Part shown: piece by piece, positions 16,758 through 26,257 of the stretch
Layout: every line of letters starts with the position of its first letter
Numbering within the stretch: position 1 is the stretch's first letter
Origin: JANSYA01 sp965243385
GTDB lineage: Bacteria > Spirochaetota > Leptospiria > Leptospirales > Leptonemataceae
Assembly (NCBI GenBank): GCA_965243385.1
Contig: CBDEUV010000002.1
Coordinates: 3,658,001-3,722,000, forward strand
Direction of reading: 5' to 3'
DNA: 64,000 nt
The notes under the pieces: generated by a model
Seen by the model: only the letters and a program-made list of their open reading frames with translations
Told to the model about the DNA's origin: nothing
Database searches by the model: none
Made by a program: the position numbers and the translations under genes

Positions 16758-17813
16758 ATGTCTTATCATAACGACTCTCTTGAAAACTCTCGTCGCGGGG
16801 CGGATTCGCTCGATTCCGCCGCGCCTTCGTCGCGACGATTCGCGCGCGTCGCCGCGGCCTGCCTGGCGCTGGGCTGCGCCTTCGCCGGGCTGGTCGCCTG
16901 CGGTGGACCGAAGCCGGCTCTCGTGAGCTTTGAAAACGAGAACCTGTTTCCGGAAGGGGTGGTCTACGACGCCCGCCGGAGTCGCTTTCTGGTCAGCTCT
17001 TTGAAAAAGGGAATCATCGGCGCTGTGAGCGATGACGGCGTTTATTCGCCGTTTATCAGCGACGAACGCATCGTGTCGGCCATTGGCCTGCACATCGACG
17101 AAAGCCGCGATCGCCTGATTGTGTGCGTATCCGATCCCGGAGTGAGCGTACGCACGGCGCCGGCCACCCAGAAAAAGCTCGCGGGCCTGGGCGTTTACAA
17201 CCTGGCCGACGGCGAGAATCTCTTCTTTCAAGATCTCGCGGCTGCTGACGCGACTCCGGGCGCGGCCCACTTCGCGAACGACGCGACCGTGGACGCCGAC
17301 GGCAATATCTACGTAACCAACAGCTTCAGCCCCGTAATCTACAAGATCACGCCCGATTACCAGGCGAGCGAATTCCTTCGCGACGCGCGCTTCGCGGGCG
17401 ACGGCTTTCGCCTGAACGGCATCGATGTATTCGGCGACGCGCTGCTGGTCGCCAATTCAAGCGCCGGCACTCTGACCCGCATTCCTCTGGCGGATCCGCA
17501 GGCGATGACCGAAGTCGAACTGCCGGAACCGCTCTTCGCCGCGGACGGCGTAACCCGCATCAACGACGGTCAACTGGTGCTGGTTACCAATTCGCCGGTC
17601 GAGGACGCGCAACCCACCGCTTATTTTCTCGAAAGCTCCGATAACTGGACTTCCGCGAAAATCACGAAGCGGGTGACGAAAGACTGGCAATTTCCGACGA
17701 CCGCGGACGTGCGCGGAGGGGAAGTCTATGTTCTACAGGCGAAGCTGAATATTCTATTCAGCGGCTCCGGCGAGACCGTATCGGAATTCGATATTCACAA
17801 CGTTTCGCGCTGA
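16758..17813 (+). CDS. SMP-30/NHL-like beta-propeller lipoprotein
   Basis: The 351-residue product begins with about 30 polar residues, then a hydrophobic signal ending in AGLVACGG (lipid-attachment Cys48). The body is built of repeated strands with FPEGVVYDARRSRFLVSS, ANDATVDADGNIYVTNS, LNGIDVFGDALLVANSSAGTL-type turns and a final propeller blade, as in SMP-30/gluconolactonase-like proteins. In that family Asn and Asp side chains at the propeller centre bind a divalent metal and hydrolyse lactones; Asn and Asp are present in the right kind of turn (HFANDATV) but catalysis is not certain. It would sit in the cell envelope, facing the periplasm or outside. Its stop is eight bases from the convergent phosphatase gene. 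Confidence 0.7.
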   Translation: MSYHNDSLENSRRGADSLDSAAPSSRRFARVAAACLALGCAFAGLVACGGPKPALVSFENENLFPEGVVYDARRSRFLVSSLKKGIIGAVSDDGVYSPFISDERIVSAIGLHIDESRDRLIVCVSDPGVSVRTAPATQKKLAGLGVYNLADGENLFFQDLAAADATPGAAHFANDATVDADGNIYVTNSFSPVIYKITPDYQASEFLRDARFAGDGFRLNGIDVFGDALLVANSSAGTLTRIPLADPQAMTEVELPEPLFAADGVTRINDGQLVLVTNSPVEDAQPTAYFLESSDNWTSAKITKRVTKDWQFPTTADVRGGEVYVLQAKLNILFSGSGETVSEFDIHNVSR

Positions 17814-17820
17814 GTTTTAT

Positions 17821-19290
17821 TCAGACCGACGCGTCGGCGTCGCGGTAGTCGATGCAGATTACCGCGATGTCGTCGTACGGCGTGCGGCCGCCGGAGAAGC
17901 GATGCAGGTCCTGGATCAACGCCTGCACGAGCTGTTCGTCCTGGTCCTGCCTGTATTCACCTTGCTCGGCCAGAAATTCTTCGAGGCGCCGGTCGCCGTA
18001 GAATTCGCCGGATTCATTTTGCGTTTCCGTCAGGCCGTCCGTATACATTAAAATGCGGTCGCCCTGTTGCAGAGTCGCTTCGCGCGACTGATACTCGAAA
18101 TCCGCTTCCACTCCCAGAAAGAAACTTTCCGGCGTCGTCCATTCCTGAATGACGCCTTCGCCGCGACGATGCAGTAGAGCGGGTGTATGGCCGCCGTTCG
18201 AAAAGCGCGCGCTGCCGGTCTTTAAATCGACGATGAGATAATAGGCCGTTAGATAATGATCCAGATCGCTCACGAATTCGTACATCGCGGAGTTGATCGC
18301 GCCCAGGGCTTTTGCCGGGTCCCGGCCGGCGGCCTGCGCGTGATTCGTGAAAGCTACTTTGGTCATCCCGGTGACCAGCGCCGCGGGCACGCCGTGACCG
18401 GAAACGTCCGCGATGAAAAATCCGAAGCAACCGTCTCCCAGATCCGCGAAATCGTAGTAGTCGCCGCCGACGCCCTCTAAGGCCAGGTACCGCGCTCCGA
18501 CGGATAGGCGCAGGTGCTTAGAAAAACGATCGGTGGTCGGCAGAATGCCTTCCTGAATGCGCCGCGCGATTTTTAGATCGGCGTCCATACGCGCGCGCTT
18601 TTCGCGTAGCTCCTGATTGGCCCGGTCCAGATCGCGACGGCTCTTGCGCGCCTGGATCAAATGCTTCGCCGCGCGATTCGCGACTCTTCGGGCGTACGTC
18701 GAGGTCCGCGTAAGCCAGAACAGCATCACGATCGCGCCGAAGAGCGAGAGTACATAGGCGACTGGCCGGCGTTCCAGGAATCCGTACGCCGTGCTGTTTG
18801 CGAATTCCCCGGCGACATGTCCGTTCGCAAGCAGCATCCCCGTCATGAGAGTCGCGGCCACGTAGCTCAGGCTGAATGCCGCGAACCAGAGAAACCACAG
18901 ACGATTTTTGCCGACTCCTAATAACGGCAGGCCGGCGGCGAGAACGCTGATCATCGGCACGACTAAATAGGCCGGCATGAGATAGGCGATATAGCCATAC
19001 AGGATCGGCGCGGGCGCGCTTACCAGCAGCAGCCGGTCGGCCCATTTGTGCAGGCTCCAGGCTCCGCTGGCCAGACGGCGGGTCGTATACAGTACCGTCG
19101 CGATCGAATAGGCCATGAACGCCAGCATGGACCACCACGGCAGGCCGCGGGCGGCGGGCGGGTCGAAGAGATGCACGCAGGCGACGGAACTCATCACGAA
19201 GACGGGACCCTGCATATAGGCGACGGTCGTGCGATGAAAGAGCAGTCCGAAGAGCGTTCTGAAAACGCCGCGTTGTGCTGCAGCGCGCAT
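17821..19290 (-). CDS. Membrane RsbU-type PP2C (SpoIIE) serine phosphatase
   Basis: The first about 210 of 489 residues form six to seven membrane helices (for example IATVLYTTRR at the end of one helix and a final LSLFGAIVMLFWL). A coiled-coil linker with LIQARKSRRDLDRANQELREK leads into a SpoIIE/PP2C catalytic domain at about 255-480. Its metal-binding motifs are all present: VGGDYYDF, IADVSGHGVPAAL, NGGHTPALL, MYTDGLTETQN and YDDIAVICID. Such proteins sense a membrane or envelope signal and dephosphorylate a STAS antagonist. The RsbV-like protein at 1958-2299 is the only one in view, but the pair is not adjacent, so pairing is unproven. No clear ribosome site precedes the ATG at 19290; a downstream ATG is possible. 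Confidence 0.9.
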   Translation of the reverse strand: MRAAAQRGVFRTLFGLLFHRTTVAYMQGPVFVMSSVACVHLFDPPAARGLPWWSMLAFMAYSIATVLYTTRRLASGAWSLHKWADRLLLVSAPAPILYGYIAYLMPAYLVVPMISVLAAGLPLLGVGKNRLWFLWFAAFSLSYVAATLMTGMLLANGHVAGEFANSTAYGFLERRPVAYVLSLFGAIVMLFWLTRTSTYARRVANRAAKHLIQARKSRRDLDRANQELREKRARMDADLKIARRIQEGILPTTDRFSKHLRLSVGARYLALEGVGGDYYDFADLGDGCFGFFIADVSGHGVPAALVTGMTKVAFTNHAQAAGRDPAKALGAINSAMYEFVSDLDHYLTAYYLIVDLKTGSARFSNGGHTPALLHRRGEGVIQEWTTPESFFLGVEADFEYQSREATLQQGDRILMYTDGLTETQNESGEFYGDRRLEEFLAEQGEYRQDQDEQLVQALIQDLHRFSGGRTPYDDIAVICIDYRDADASV

Positions 19291-19343
19291 AAAGCAATTC
19301 GAACGGGCGTCCGCGTCGAGCGCAAGCAGGAACGCTTCGAATT

Positions 19344-19796
19344 CTATTTTTCCTGTTCGGCCCGCATCGTCTCCAGGGCCGCGCGGGCCAGCCGTTCCCA
19401 GCGGGCCATGCCCTCTGGCGGAATTACGAACCAGCCTTTCATGGGCGGACGGTCCTTAAACGGATTCAAATAGCTCCAGCTTTCGACCTTCAGTCCGGCC
19501 GGATCGAAGCCTTTGCCCAGGCGAAAGACCATGTCCTCGTTCCAGAGAAAGGCGAAGACTTTGCCCTTACGCACGATGCCCCGGGACGACATCATGCGGC
19601 CGGCCTGGACTTCGCGTTCTTCGCCGCTGAGCTTCGCCAGAATCTTTTCGAAGCGCCGGGCCGCGGGTCCTGGTTTTTCGGAAGCGGGCTTTGGGGAGAC
19701 GGACGGCTTCGCCGCGCTTTTCTTTTTCGCTTTCTTTTTGCTCGCGGGGTTTGCGCCTTTTCGGATAGCCGCGCTCGCTTTCTTTTTGTTAGCCAT
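19344..19796 (-). CDS. Lysine-rich protein with TfoX N-domain-like fold
   Basis: The ATG at 19796 gives 150 residues; further upstream the frame overlaps the neighbouring gene and is not used. The first about 40 residues are a lysine/alanine/serine-rich tail (KKKASAAIRKG and similar), as in nucleic-acid-binding tails. The rest has a pattern like the TfoX N-terminal domain: GRMMSSRGIVRKGKVFAFLW, then a strand with MVFRLGK, and a tryptophan-containing C-terminal part (SYLNPFKDRPPMKGWFVIPPE). The TfoX comparison is by eye and not firm. It lies between the phosphatase and cyclase genes on the same strand, with an 83-base gap to the cyclase gene, so it may be cotranscribed with it. Confidence 0.6.
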   Translation of the reverse strand: MANKKKASAAIRKGANPASKKKAKKKSAAKPSVSPKPASEKPGPAARRFEKILAKLSGEEREVQAGRMMSSRGIVRKGKVFAFLWNEDMVFRLGKGFDPAGLKVESWSYLNPFKDRPPMKGWFVIPPEGMARWERLARAALETMRAEQEK

Positions 19797-19879
19797 ATGG
19801 TTAAGTGTTGATTTGCGCGCCGCTTTTCGCAAGCACGAAATCCGCGCCTGGCAGGAATAGCGGCGACGGCCGCCGGGGC

Positions 19880-22800
19880 TCAGGAAGCCGGCAGGTGGGT
19901 CAACTCGGCGCGAATATCGCAGGAACGATAGATTTCGGCGGCGCGTTCCAGATGATTGCGGCGTTCCGCCGAATCCGCGGGCCAGGCGTTCGCGGCGGCG
20001 GCGTGGGCCTGGCCCAGCTCCCACCGATGCGGGCTTGCGTCGAGATAGCGAATCGCCCGCTCGAAGATCGGGCGGGCCTTCGCATCGCCTTTCGTAAACT
20101 GGATATAGCGCCCGTAGGCGCGCTCGGCCGGTCCGCGTATATACGAAAAGGATTTGCCGAGCGAGCGGGCTTTGCGCACAGCCCGGCGCGCGTTGGCCTG
20201 GACGTCTTTCGGCGCCGGCCGGCCGGCGGCCCGCGCGTGTTCAAGCGCGAAGAGCGCCGCGTCGGCCGCGTCGACCAGCGCGATCTTAACATGCGGTAAA
20301 TCGACTTTATAGTTCTGATTCACGCGCAGGATTTCGCCGGCCAGGCGCCCGGCTTCCTCGGCGTCGCCGGCGTGGCGCGCCACGACCGCGAGATGACCGT
20401 AGGTGATGATCTGATTCATCAAGTCCTCGGCCGCCATGCTGATGGCGATAGCCTGGTGCAGGCCTTCCCGCGCACTCGCGATCGATTCGGGCGTACTCTC
20501 CGACATCAGGTATTCGCAGAAGGTGCCTTTGCAGTACTTCCAGCCGAGATGCACGGCGGAGTTCAGATCGAAGGCGAGTTCGCCGCACTCTTCGTACTTC
20601 TGGCGGGATTCTTCGAAACGCGAAAGTAAAAACAGCAACTGACCCTGGGTGCCCAGGCTGGTCAGCAACTCCCAGATGCCGCCGACTGCTCGAGTGATGC
20701 GAACGGATTCGTCCAGATCCGCCAGACCTTCCGCGGGGTTTTCGCTGAAGAGGTGCCGCGTTCCGCTCAGCTGCAGGAGCAGGCCTTCGACCAGCGGCGC
20801 GCTGTTCATTCTGCGCGCGATATCCAGTCCATTTTCAAGGTATTCCCGGGCGGCCCGTTGAAAGCCCATCCCGTTGATCATAATTCCGTACGCGCCGTAC
20901 ACCTGGCTGAGTTCGCCCGGATCCTGCAAACGTTCCGCGAGGTTGACGCCGTAGACGCCGCCCCAGGCGAATTTTTCAAGATCGACCATGAAGTACATTT
21001 TTTCAAGTGTTCGAATCGCGCGCAAAAGAAAGCGGGTCTGGCGACGTTTCTGTTTTGGAATGCGACGGATCAAACGCGGGAATTTCGAATACACGAAGCG
21101 AACGACGAATTGATAGAGCAGCGAAAGAATGGTGCTCGCCTTGTTGCGCGGCGGCTGGGCGCCCAGCAGTCGCATCGAACGCTCCATTTCGCGAACCGCC
21201 TGAGTCGGTTCGCCGCGCTCCTGATGAATTAAACCCATACCGAGATGGATTTTTGCGAGTTCGATCGGATCCTTCGTTAGATCCAGGCAGGCACGGTATT
21301 CGTTCAGCGCTTCGTCGTAGCTGCCGATGCGGCTGCGTACTTCCGCCAGATCGTGCAGGATTCGCAGACGCAGTTCTTCGCTGGGCACGACTCCGTCGCT
21401 GGCTTCGAGCTGATCGGGCAGCGCGACGTCGGGGCGTTCCATGATTTCCAGGGCCTGTTCGAAATAGCCGATTGCGTCCCGGTTGGCGTAGTTCTCGCGC
21501 GCTTTCTGGCCGGCCATGAAAGCGTAGCGCAGCGCGGCGTCCGCGTCGGAGCCCTGCAGGAAATGAAAGGCCAGCGTATCCGCCCGGTCCCAGAGATTTT
21601 CGCTGAAGGTCTCTTCGATGTGTTCCGCCAGTCGGCGATGGATAAATTCGCGGGTCGAAAGCAGCATGCTTTCGTAAGCGACGTCGCGAATGACTACATG
21701 CTTGAAAATATATTCGAGCGGCGTCGGCGATTCCAGACGGGTCAGGTCCATGCGTTCCAGATCGATCAGGCTGTCCTCGGCCTGTTCTTCGCGCAGAGTA
21801 TCCGGCAGCAAGCGTCGTAAAACGTCGAATGAAAACACGCGGCCGATAACCGACGCGGTTTTCAACGTCGTCTTCGCGTTCTCGTCGAGACTGTCGAGTC
21901 GCGCGAGCAAGACGTCGCGCAAACTGCCGGGCAGGCGGATCTGATCCACCTGGGTGGCCAGTACCCGAATTTCTCCATCGCCGTGATTGCCGTTTCCGTT
22001 AGCGGAATCTCCGTTCGAATTCTGTAAATGACCCTGTTCCACCAGGCTCTCCACGATCGATTCGATAAAGAAGGGATTGCCGTGGGCCACATTCAAGATC
22101 ATGGCTTCGAGGCCTTCGTTCGGCGCTTCCAGTTGTAAGCGATGCCGTACGAATTCCTGCGCGTCTTCGTCCGAGAAGTGTTCCAGGCTCAGCTCCGCCA
22201 GCCGGCCTTCCGGATCCCGCGCGGTCGCCGAAGCTTCGCGCAGAGAATTCAGAATCGGATCCGGCCGCAGCGAAAGCAGCACGATGATCGGCAGATGGTC
22301 GATGCGCGCGGCGATATATTCAATCAGGCGAAACGAGGTTTCGTCCATCCAGTGCACGTCTTCGAAGTACAGGCAACCCGTGCGATTCTGAAAGGCCGCT
22401 TCGATCAGCTGAAAGATAATCTGCGAAAGGCGCAGGTTCTTTTCGCGCGGATCCAGGGAGCGGGTGATTTGCGTTTCCGTTGCGGGCAGTCCCAGCAGCG
22501 CGGCCAGAGCCGGGGCCCAATCGGGCGATACGTCTTCGAGCTCATTCAGGCGCGCGGCGATGCCTTCGATCGTGCCGGCCAGGTTTTCTTTGTGCGTTTC
22601 ATCTTCTCCGATTTCGAAGAGCTGGAGCAGCAATTCTTTCCAGGGATAAAAGGGCGTGCGTCGTTCGTAGCTGAAGCAGTGGCCGCCCAGCAGTACGACA
22701 TCGTTCTCGACCATTTGCTGAACGAAGGCGCTGACCAGGCGCGATTTGCCCACGCCGGCTTCGCCGCTGACCACGGTGATCCCGCCGCGTTTTTCTTTGA

Positions 22801-24232
22801 GCGCGCGATTCATCCGGTCAGTCAAAAATCCCAGCTCGGTTTTGCGGCCGACCAATCGATCCTGGTGCAGATGAAACAATCCGGTGAGCTCTTTTTCCGA
22901 GAGCACCTGGTAGACGGTCAGATCGTCGCCCATGCCTTTCAGCGTGACGCCGGAAATCGACTGGGCGACGAAACGCCGCGGCAGGCGGCTCGCGGTGTTT
23001 TCATCGAGGTGTACGGCGCTGCTTTCGCCGTAGGACGCCAGACGCGCCGCGAGATTGACGCAGTTGCCGAGCGTCGAATAGGATTTACGCATCGATGCGC
23101 CGAGATCGCCGCAATACGCGTCGCCGGTCGCCACGCCCGCCTGCACCAGACTCAGGCCGGGAAAATCCGTACGCCGCGAAACCAGCCGCAGCGCGAGTCG
23201 GGCCGCGGCCGCTTCTTTGTTTTCGACGGCGTTCGGCGCGCCGAAGAGAATCATGAACATGCCGCCTTTGTCCGTCAGGTCCGTCTGCAGAAAAAGGCCG
23301 TCGGAGGTATGCGCTTCGTTCTGCACGAAACGAAAGAAATTATCCAATTGTTTGCGGAGTCCGTCTTCGTCCGTGGAACTCAGGTCGTAGCCTTCGAATC
23401 GCAAGAATAGAGCGGTGACGTTGCGGAATTCGCCCGTAAATCCACGATGGCCCGTCGTAAATTTTTGCAGCAGTGCGTCCTGAATAAAGAATGAACAGCG
23501 GCGATACAGTTTCGCCTCGTCGAAACCGGCCGGCAGTCGAAACGAAGCTTTGAAGCGTTCGGGGGGCGCTTCCACTTCGTCGATGATCGCGAAATCCCCC
23601 GATTCTTCGTCCAGGGCGCGCGTGCGCGTCGCGCCCTCAGGCGCCAGCTCCAGTAATTCGCGCGCCGCAATGCTCTGCCCCGCCACGGCGCGGACTTCGG
23701 CGTTTACGGCGCTGCGCACGGCTTTGCCGACGACTACGGGATGAAACCATAGTCCTTTCTGCCCCAGTTGCAGTACGCGAAAGTCGCCGAAGGACGCGCC
23801 TGCTTTCGTCTGAATTCGATAGCGCCCGCCGAGGGCTTCGAAGTCGGCGAAGTCGGCGACGCTTGCATGTAGATTATAGGCGCACAGGGCCGCGCGTAAC
23901 GCGCCTTCGGCGTCGCTTTCGCCCTCTTGAAGATCGAAGCCGGCCAGAATCGAATCGCCGGCGAATTGATAGACGACGCCGCCGTAGTCGCGCACGAAAT
24001 CGAGCAGGCCGTTGAAATAGCGGCTCATGATTTCTTGCAAGGCCTGCATGCCAGCCTGGCCCTGGTCGGCGAGCGCCGCGGACATGGCGGTAAAACCCGC
24101 GACGTCGATAAAGATCACGCCGCCGCGTTTCGTTTCAGAGCGCGGAAGGCGATCCACTTCGACCAGGCGAAGTACGGTGGAAAACGGTAAGTACGGAATA
24201 AGTGATTTTAAGCTTGACCTTGTTGCGGGCAT
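19880..24232 (-). CDS. Class III adenylate cyclase-like protein with AAA ATPase and TPR domains
   Basis: The product has about 1450 residues. The ATG at 24232 is four bases after GGTG. Two cyclase homology domains come first. The first (about 35-200) has the metal aspartates in FIDVAGF (Asp43) and FAGDSIL (Asp93) but no VNxAARL motif. The second (about 270-410) lacks both aspartates yet has TLGNCVNLAARLAS with the asparagine and arginine needed to stabilise the transition state. Together they make one complementary site, as in mammalian soluble adenylyl cyclase. A P-loop (SGEAGVGKS, near 490) opens an AAA-type ATPase with an ARxD/winged-helix tail, and about 880-1450 is TPR-like. The product is probably cAMP; this is inference. 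It is divergent from the sterol-desaturase-family gene. Confidence 0.85.
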   Translation of the reverse strand: MPATRSSLKSLIPYLPFSTVLRLVEVDRLPRSETKRGGVIFIDVAGFTAMSAALADQGQAGMQALQEIMSRYFNGLLDFVRDYGGVVYQFAGDSILAGFDLQEGESDAEGALRAALCAYNLHASVADFADFEALGGRYRIQTKAGASFGDFRVLQLGQKGLWFHPVVVGKAVRSAVNAEVRAVAGQSIAARELLELAPEGATRTRALDEESGDFAIIDEVEAPPERFKASFRLPAGFDEAKLYRRCSFFIQDALLQKFTTGHRGFTGEFRNVTALFLRFEGYDLSSTDEDGLRKQLDNFFRFVQNEAHTSDGLFLQTDLTDKGGMFMILFGAPNAVENKEAAAARLALRLVSRRTDFPGLSLVQAGVATGDAYCGDLGASMRKSYSTLGNCVNLAARLASYGESSAVHLDENTASRLPRRFVAQSISGVTLKGMGDDLTVYQVLSEKELTGLFHLHQDRLVGRKTELGFLTDRMNRALKEKRGGITVVSGEAGVGKSRLVSAFVQQMVENDVVLLGGHCFSYERRTPFYPWKELLLQLFEIGEDETHKENLAGTIEGIAARLNELEDVSPDWAPALAALLGLPATETQITRSLDPREKNLRLSQIIFQLIEAAFQNRTGCLYFEDVHWMDETSFRLIEYIAARIDHLPIIVLLSLRPDPILNSLREASATARDPEGRLAELSLEHFSDEDAQEFVRHRLQLEAPNEGLEAMILNVAHGNPFFIESIVESLVEQGHLQNSNGDSANGNGNHGDGEIRVLATQVDQIRLPGSLRDVLLARLDSLDENAKTTLKTASVIGRVFSFDVLRRLLPDTLREEQAEDSLIDLERMDLTRLESPTPLEYIFKHVVIRDVAYESMLLSTREFIHRRLAEHIEETFSENLWDRADTLAFHFLQGSDADAALRYAFMAGQKARENYANRDAIGYFEQALEIMERPDVALPDQLEASDGVVPSEELRLRILHDLAEVRSRIGSYDEALNEYRACLDLTKDPIELAKIHLGMGLIHQERGEPTQAVREMERSMRLLGAQPPRNKASTILSLLYQFVVRFVYSKFPRLIRRIPKQKRRQTRFLLRAIRTLEKMYFMVDLEKFAWGGVYGVNLAERLQDPGELSQVYGAYGIMINGMGFQRAAREYLENGLDIARRMNSAPLVEGLLLQLSGTRHLFSENPAEGLADLDESVRITRAVGGIWELLTSLGTQGQLLFLLSRFEESRQKYEECGELAFDLNSAVHLGWKYCKGTFCEYLMSESTPESIASAREGLHQAIAISMAAEDLMNQIITYGHLAVVARHAGDAEEAGRLAGEILRVNQNYKVDLPHVKIALVDAADAALFALEHARAAGRPAPKDVQANARRAVRKARSLGKSFSYIRGPAERAYGRYIQFTKGDAKARPIFERAIRYLDASPHRWELGQAHAAAANAWPADSAERRNHLERAAEIYRSCDIRAELTHLPAS

Positions 24233-24260
24233 TGTCACCTTTTTTGAGGTTTAAAATTAT

Positions 24261-25103
24261 ATGGCTGAAATTCTTGCTAATATGACGAAGTTTTTTGCCG
24301 GGATCGTCGGCGAAATTCCCGCCTGGTATCAGGAGCCAATGTTCTGGTACTTCCCGGTGGGCGCGAATGTCGTCGCCTTCGCGGCCTTCGTTTTCATGGC
24401 GACGCCGCTGACCCTGCTCGCCATGCGGAATCCGCCCTGGATTCGGGATTTCTGGATCCAGTCCCGTCGTCCAGCTTCGCACGATCGTATCGTAAGAATG
24501 TCCGTCAAGCAGCTACTGATTAACTTTTCTATACTAATCTTTTTCAGCGTGCTTTCATGGCCGGTTCTGCGCTTGACCGGTATTCACGCCGGTCCCGTTC
24601 CGCCCTGGTACGTGATCGCCGGGCAGGTCCTGTTGTTCGCGATACTCGACGATTTCCTGTACTACTGGCTCCATCGCGCGATGCACGTCAGTCCCTTCCT
24701 GTACAGAAAGGTACATACAGTGCACCATCGCATCGCCACGCCGCTCGCGATTTCGGGCAATTATATGCATCCGCTGGAATTCCTGATGATTTCCAGCATG
24801 ATCCTGATCGGTCCGATTCTGGTGGGGGCGCATATCGTGACCCTCTATATCTGGGTTGTCGTCCGCCAGTGGGAGGCGGCCGAGCAGCACTCCGGTCTCC
24901 AGATCTCCTGGAATCCCGCCCACTGGCTGCCGTTTTACGACGGGGCCGTTTTCCACGATTTTCATCACTCCAAATTCTACGGGAATTACGCGGGTCTGTT
25001 TTCCTGGACCGACAGCCTGTTCGGAACCCGGTCGAAACGCTACGACGAATATCTGCAGAGCAAGCGCACCGAGCTGACCGCCGTGGAATCTCTGGATTCC
25101 TGA
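24261..25103 (+). CDS. Fatty acid hydroxylase / sterol desaturase superfamily protein
   Basis: This 280-residue integral membrane protein has at least four hydrophobic helices. The di-iron histidine clusters of the superfamily are complete: HRAMH near residue 138, HTVHH near 152 and HDFHH near 233. Such enzymes use O2 and two iron atoms to hydroxylate or desaturate lipids, sterols or carotenoids (CrtZ/ERG3/ERG25-like). The substrate cannot be fixed from sequence. It starts 28 bases from the divergent cyclase gene, after a GAGG site, and is followed after 65 bases by a gene for a CrtC-like lipocalin-fold protein. The pair suggests modification of an isoprenoid or lipid, but no carotenoid or sterol synthesis genes are in the window. 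Confidence 0.85.
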   Translation: MAEILANMTKFFAGIVGEIPAWYQEPMFWYFPVGANVVAFAAFVFMATPLTLLAMRNPPWIRDFWIQSRRPASHDRIVRMSVKQLLINFSILIFFSVLSWPVLRLTGIHAGPVPPWYVIAGQVLLFAILDDFLYYWLHRAMHVSPFLYRKVHTVHHRIATPLAISGNYMHPLEFLMISSMILIGPILVGAHIVTLYIWVVVRQWEAAEQHSGLQISWNPAHWLPFYDGAVFHDFHHSKFYGNYAGLFSWTDSLFGTRSKRYDEYLQSKRTELTAVESLDS

Positions 25104-25168
25104 GTGTACTGATAGATTCATTTAGATTCATTCGAGCGCGAATGCGTTCAAATTAGCCGGGAGCAAGA

Positions 25169-26146
25169 ATGGAACTCGAACCGAAAAAAGTTCTGCGCAA
25201 TCGCTGGAATATCCTCAATACGATCTGCAACGAGTGGCGCGATAAAGAATGGTGGTACACCGGTTGTTACGACGCGGCCGGCGGCTTTTATATCAGCTGG
25301 TACTTCGTCCGTACGAATCTGGCGGACCAGTTCGTCATGAGCGTCTTCGATCCCAATATGCCCGCGCCGGTGCACTGGTCGAAGAAGATGTTCACGAATC
25401 GGAAGATCCCGCCGAACCAGCTCAGCCTGAATTTCAAATGCGGCCGATCCCGCGTCGGATTCAACGGGGCCTTTCGCGAGCCGTTCACCGGCGAGGATGA
25501 CCCGAAAGACCCCCAGGACGGCGCCTGGAAACTGGAAGTTCAGTCGAAGTTGTTTCAGGGTGAAATCGATATCGCGCCGACCATTCCCTATTTTACGAAA
25601 TTCGATTATAAGATTTCGGATCGCTACGGCTTATTGCATTTTTTTCACAATCGGGCTAACGGAACGATCCGCGCGAACGGCAAAGAGTACGTTCTAAAAG
25701 ACGCGCTGACCTATCAGGACCATTGCTGGGGGCGCGTGCCTTCGAAGACCGGCTGGCACTGGCTGGCGGTTCAGAACGAAAACGTGGCGCTGGCTTCGTT
25801 AATCAATTACGGCGCCTATAGCCAGCTGTATACTCAGGTTTATCTGACCGATGCGATTTCGAATAGCCCGCGCAAGAATCAGTGGGTGCGGCTCGATCAG
25901 GCCGTTTCATTCGAGTTTCAAAAGCAGGATAAATGGGAACAGACCTGGCACGTCACTTCGCCGGATATGGACCTGGCCGTGACGCTCTTTCAGCGCAAGA
26001 CCGATAAAACCTGGATTCCGTTCTTCATCGATTTAATTCACACCGAGATCTACGTCAAGGCGACGGGCGTAATTCGCGTGGACGGCGTCTGGGTCGAAAC
26101 CGGCGATATGTTCGGGGTCATGGAAGAACACAAAGGGTTCTGGTAA
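25169..26146 (+). CDS. CrtC/AttH lipocalin-like protein
   Basis: The 325-residue product starts at an ATG after GGGAGCAAGA. It has no signal peptide. It is rich in beta strands and tryptophan, with the element YQDHCWGRVPSKTGWHWLAVQ near residues 185-205, which resembles the DHxWG...HW segment of the carotenoid 1,2-hydratase (CrtC) / AttH family. Those proteins form a double-lipocalin barrel and hydrate carotenoids or act on related lipids. The match is by eye and the function uncertain. It follows the di-iron membrane hydroxylase gene on the same strand. Its final HKGFW codons and stop are repeated twice more downstream as 27-bp tandem copies. Confidence 0.6.
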   Translation: MELEPKKVLRNRWNILNTICNEWRDKEWWYTGCYDAAGGFYISWYFVRTNLADQFVMSVFDPNMPAPVHWSKKMFTNRKIPPNQLSLNFKCGRSRVGFNGAFREPFTGEDDPKDPQDGAWKLEVQSKLFQGEIDIAPTIPYFTKFDYKISDRYGLLHFFHNRANGTIRANGKEYVLKDALTYQDHCWGRVPSKTGWHWLAVQNENVALASLINYGAYSQLYTQVYLTDAISNSPRKNQWVRLDQAVSFEFQKQDKWEQTWHVTSPDMDLAVTLFQRKTDKTWIPFFIDLIHTEIYVKATGVIRVDGVWVETGDMFGVMEEHKGFW

Positions 26147-26206
26147 ATTCGAGAACACAAAGGGTTCTGGTAAATTCGAGAACACAAAGGGTTCTGGTAA
26201 TTTCGT
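26126..26206 (+). repeat. Three 27-bp tandem repeats covering the stop of the CrtC-like gene
   Basis: Units 26126-26152, 26153-26179 and 26180-26206 match except one changed base in the last unit. Unit one holds the final codons and the TAA stop, so the repeats multiply the stop and tail region without changing the protein. The unit length is a multiple of three. Confidence 0.95.
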
Positions 26207-26257
26207 GGAATTCTTTGAATTGCGCAAGAGTACCAGTCGGGTCTGGTTCGCGCCGAC

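Noticed and set aside
22142..23410. Plus-strand open frame of 422 codons opposite the cyclase gene
   Set aside because: It lies fully antisense to a gene with clear cyclase and P-loop motifs, has an Arg/Gln-rich composition typical of reversed GC-rich codons, and shows no domain.
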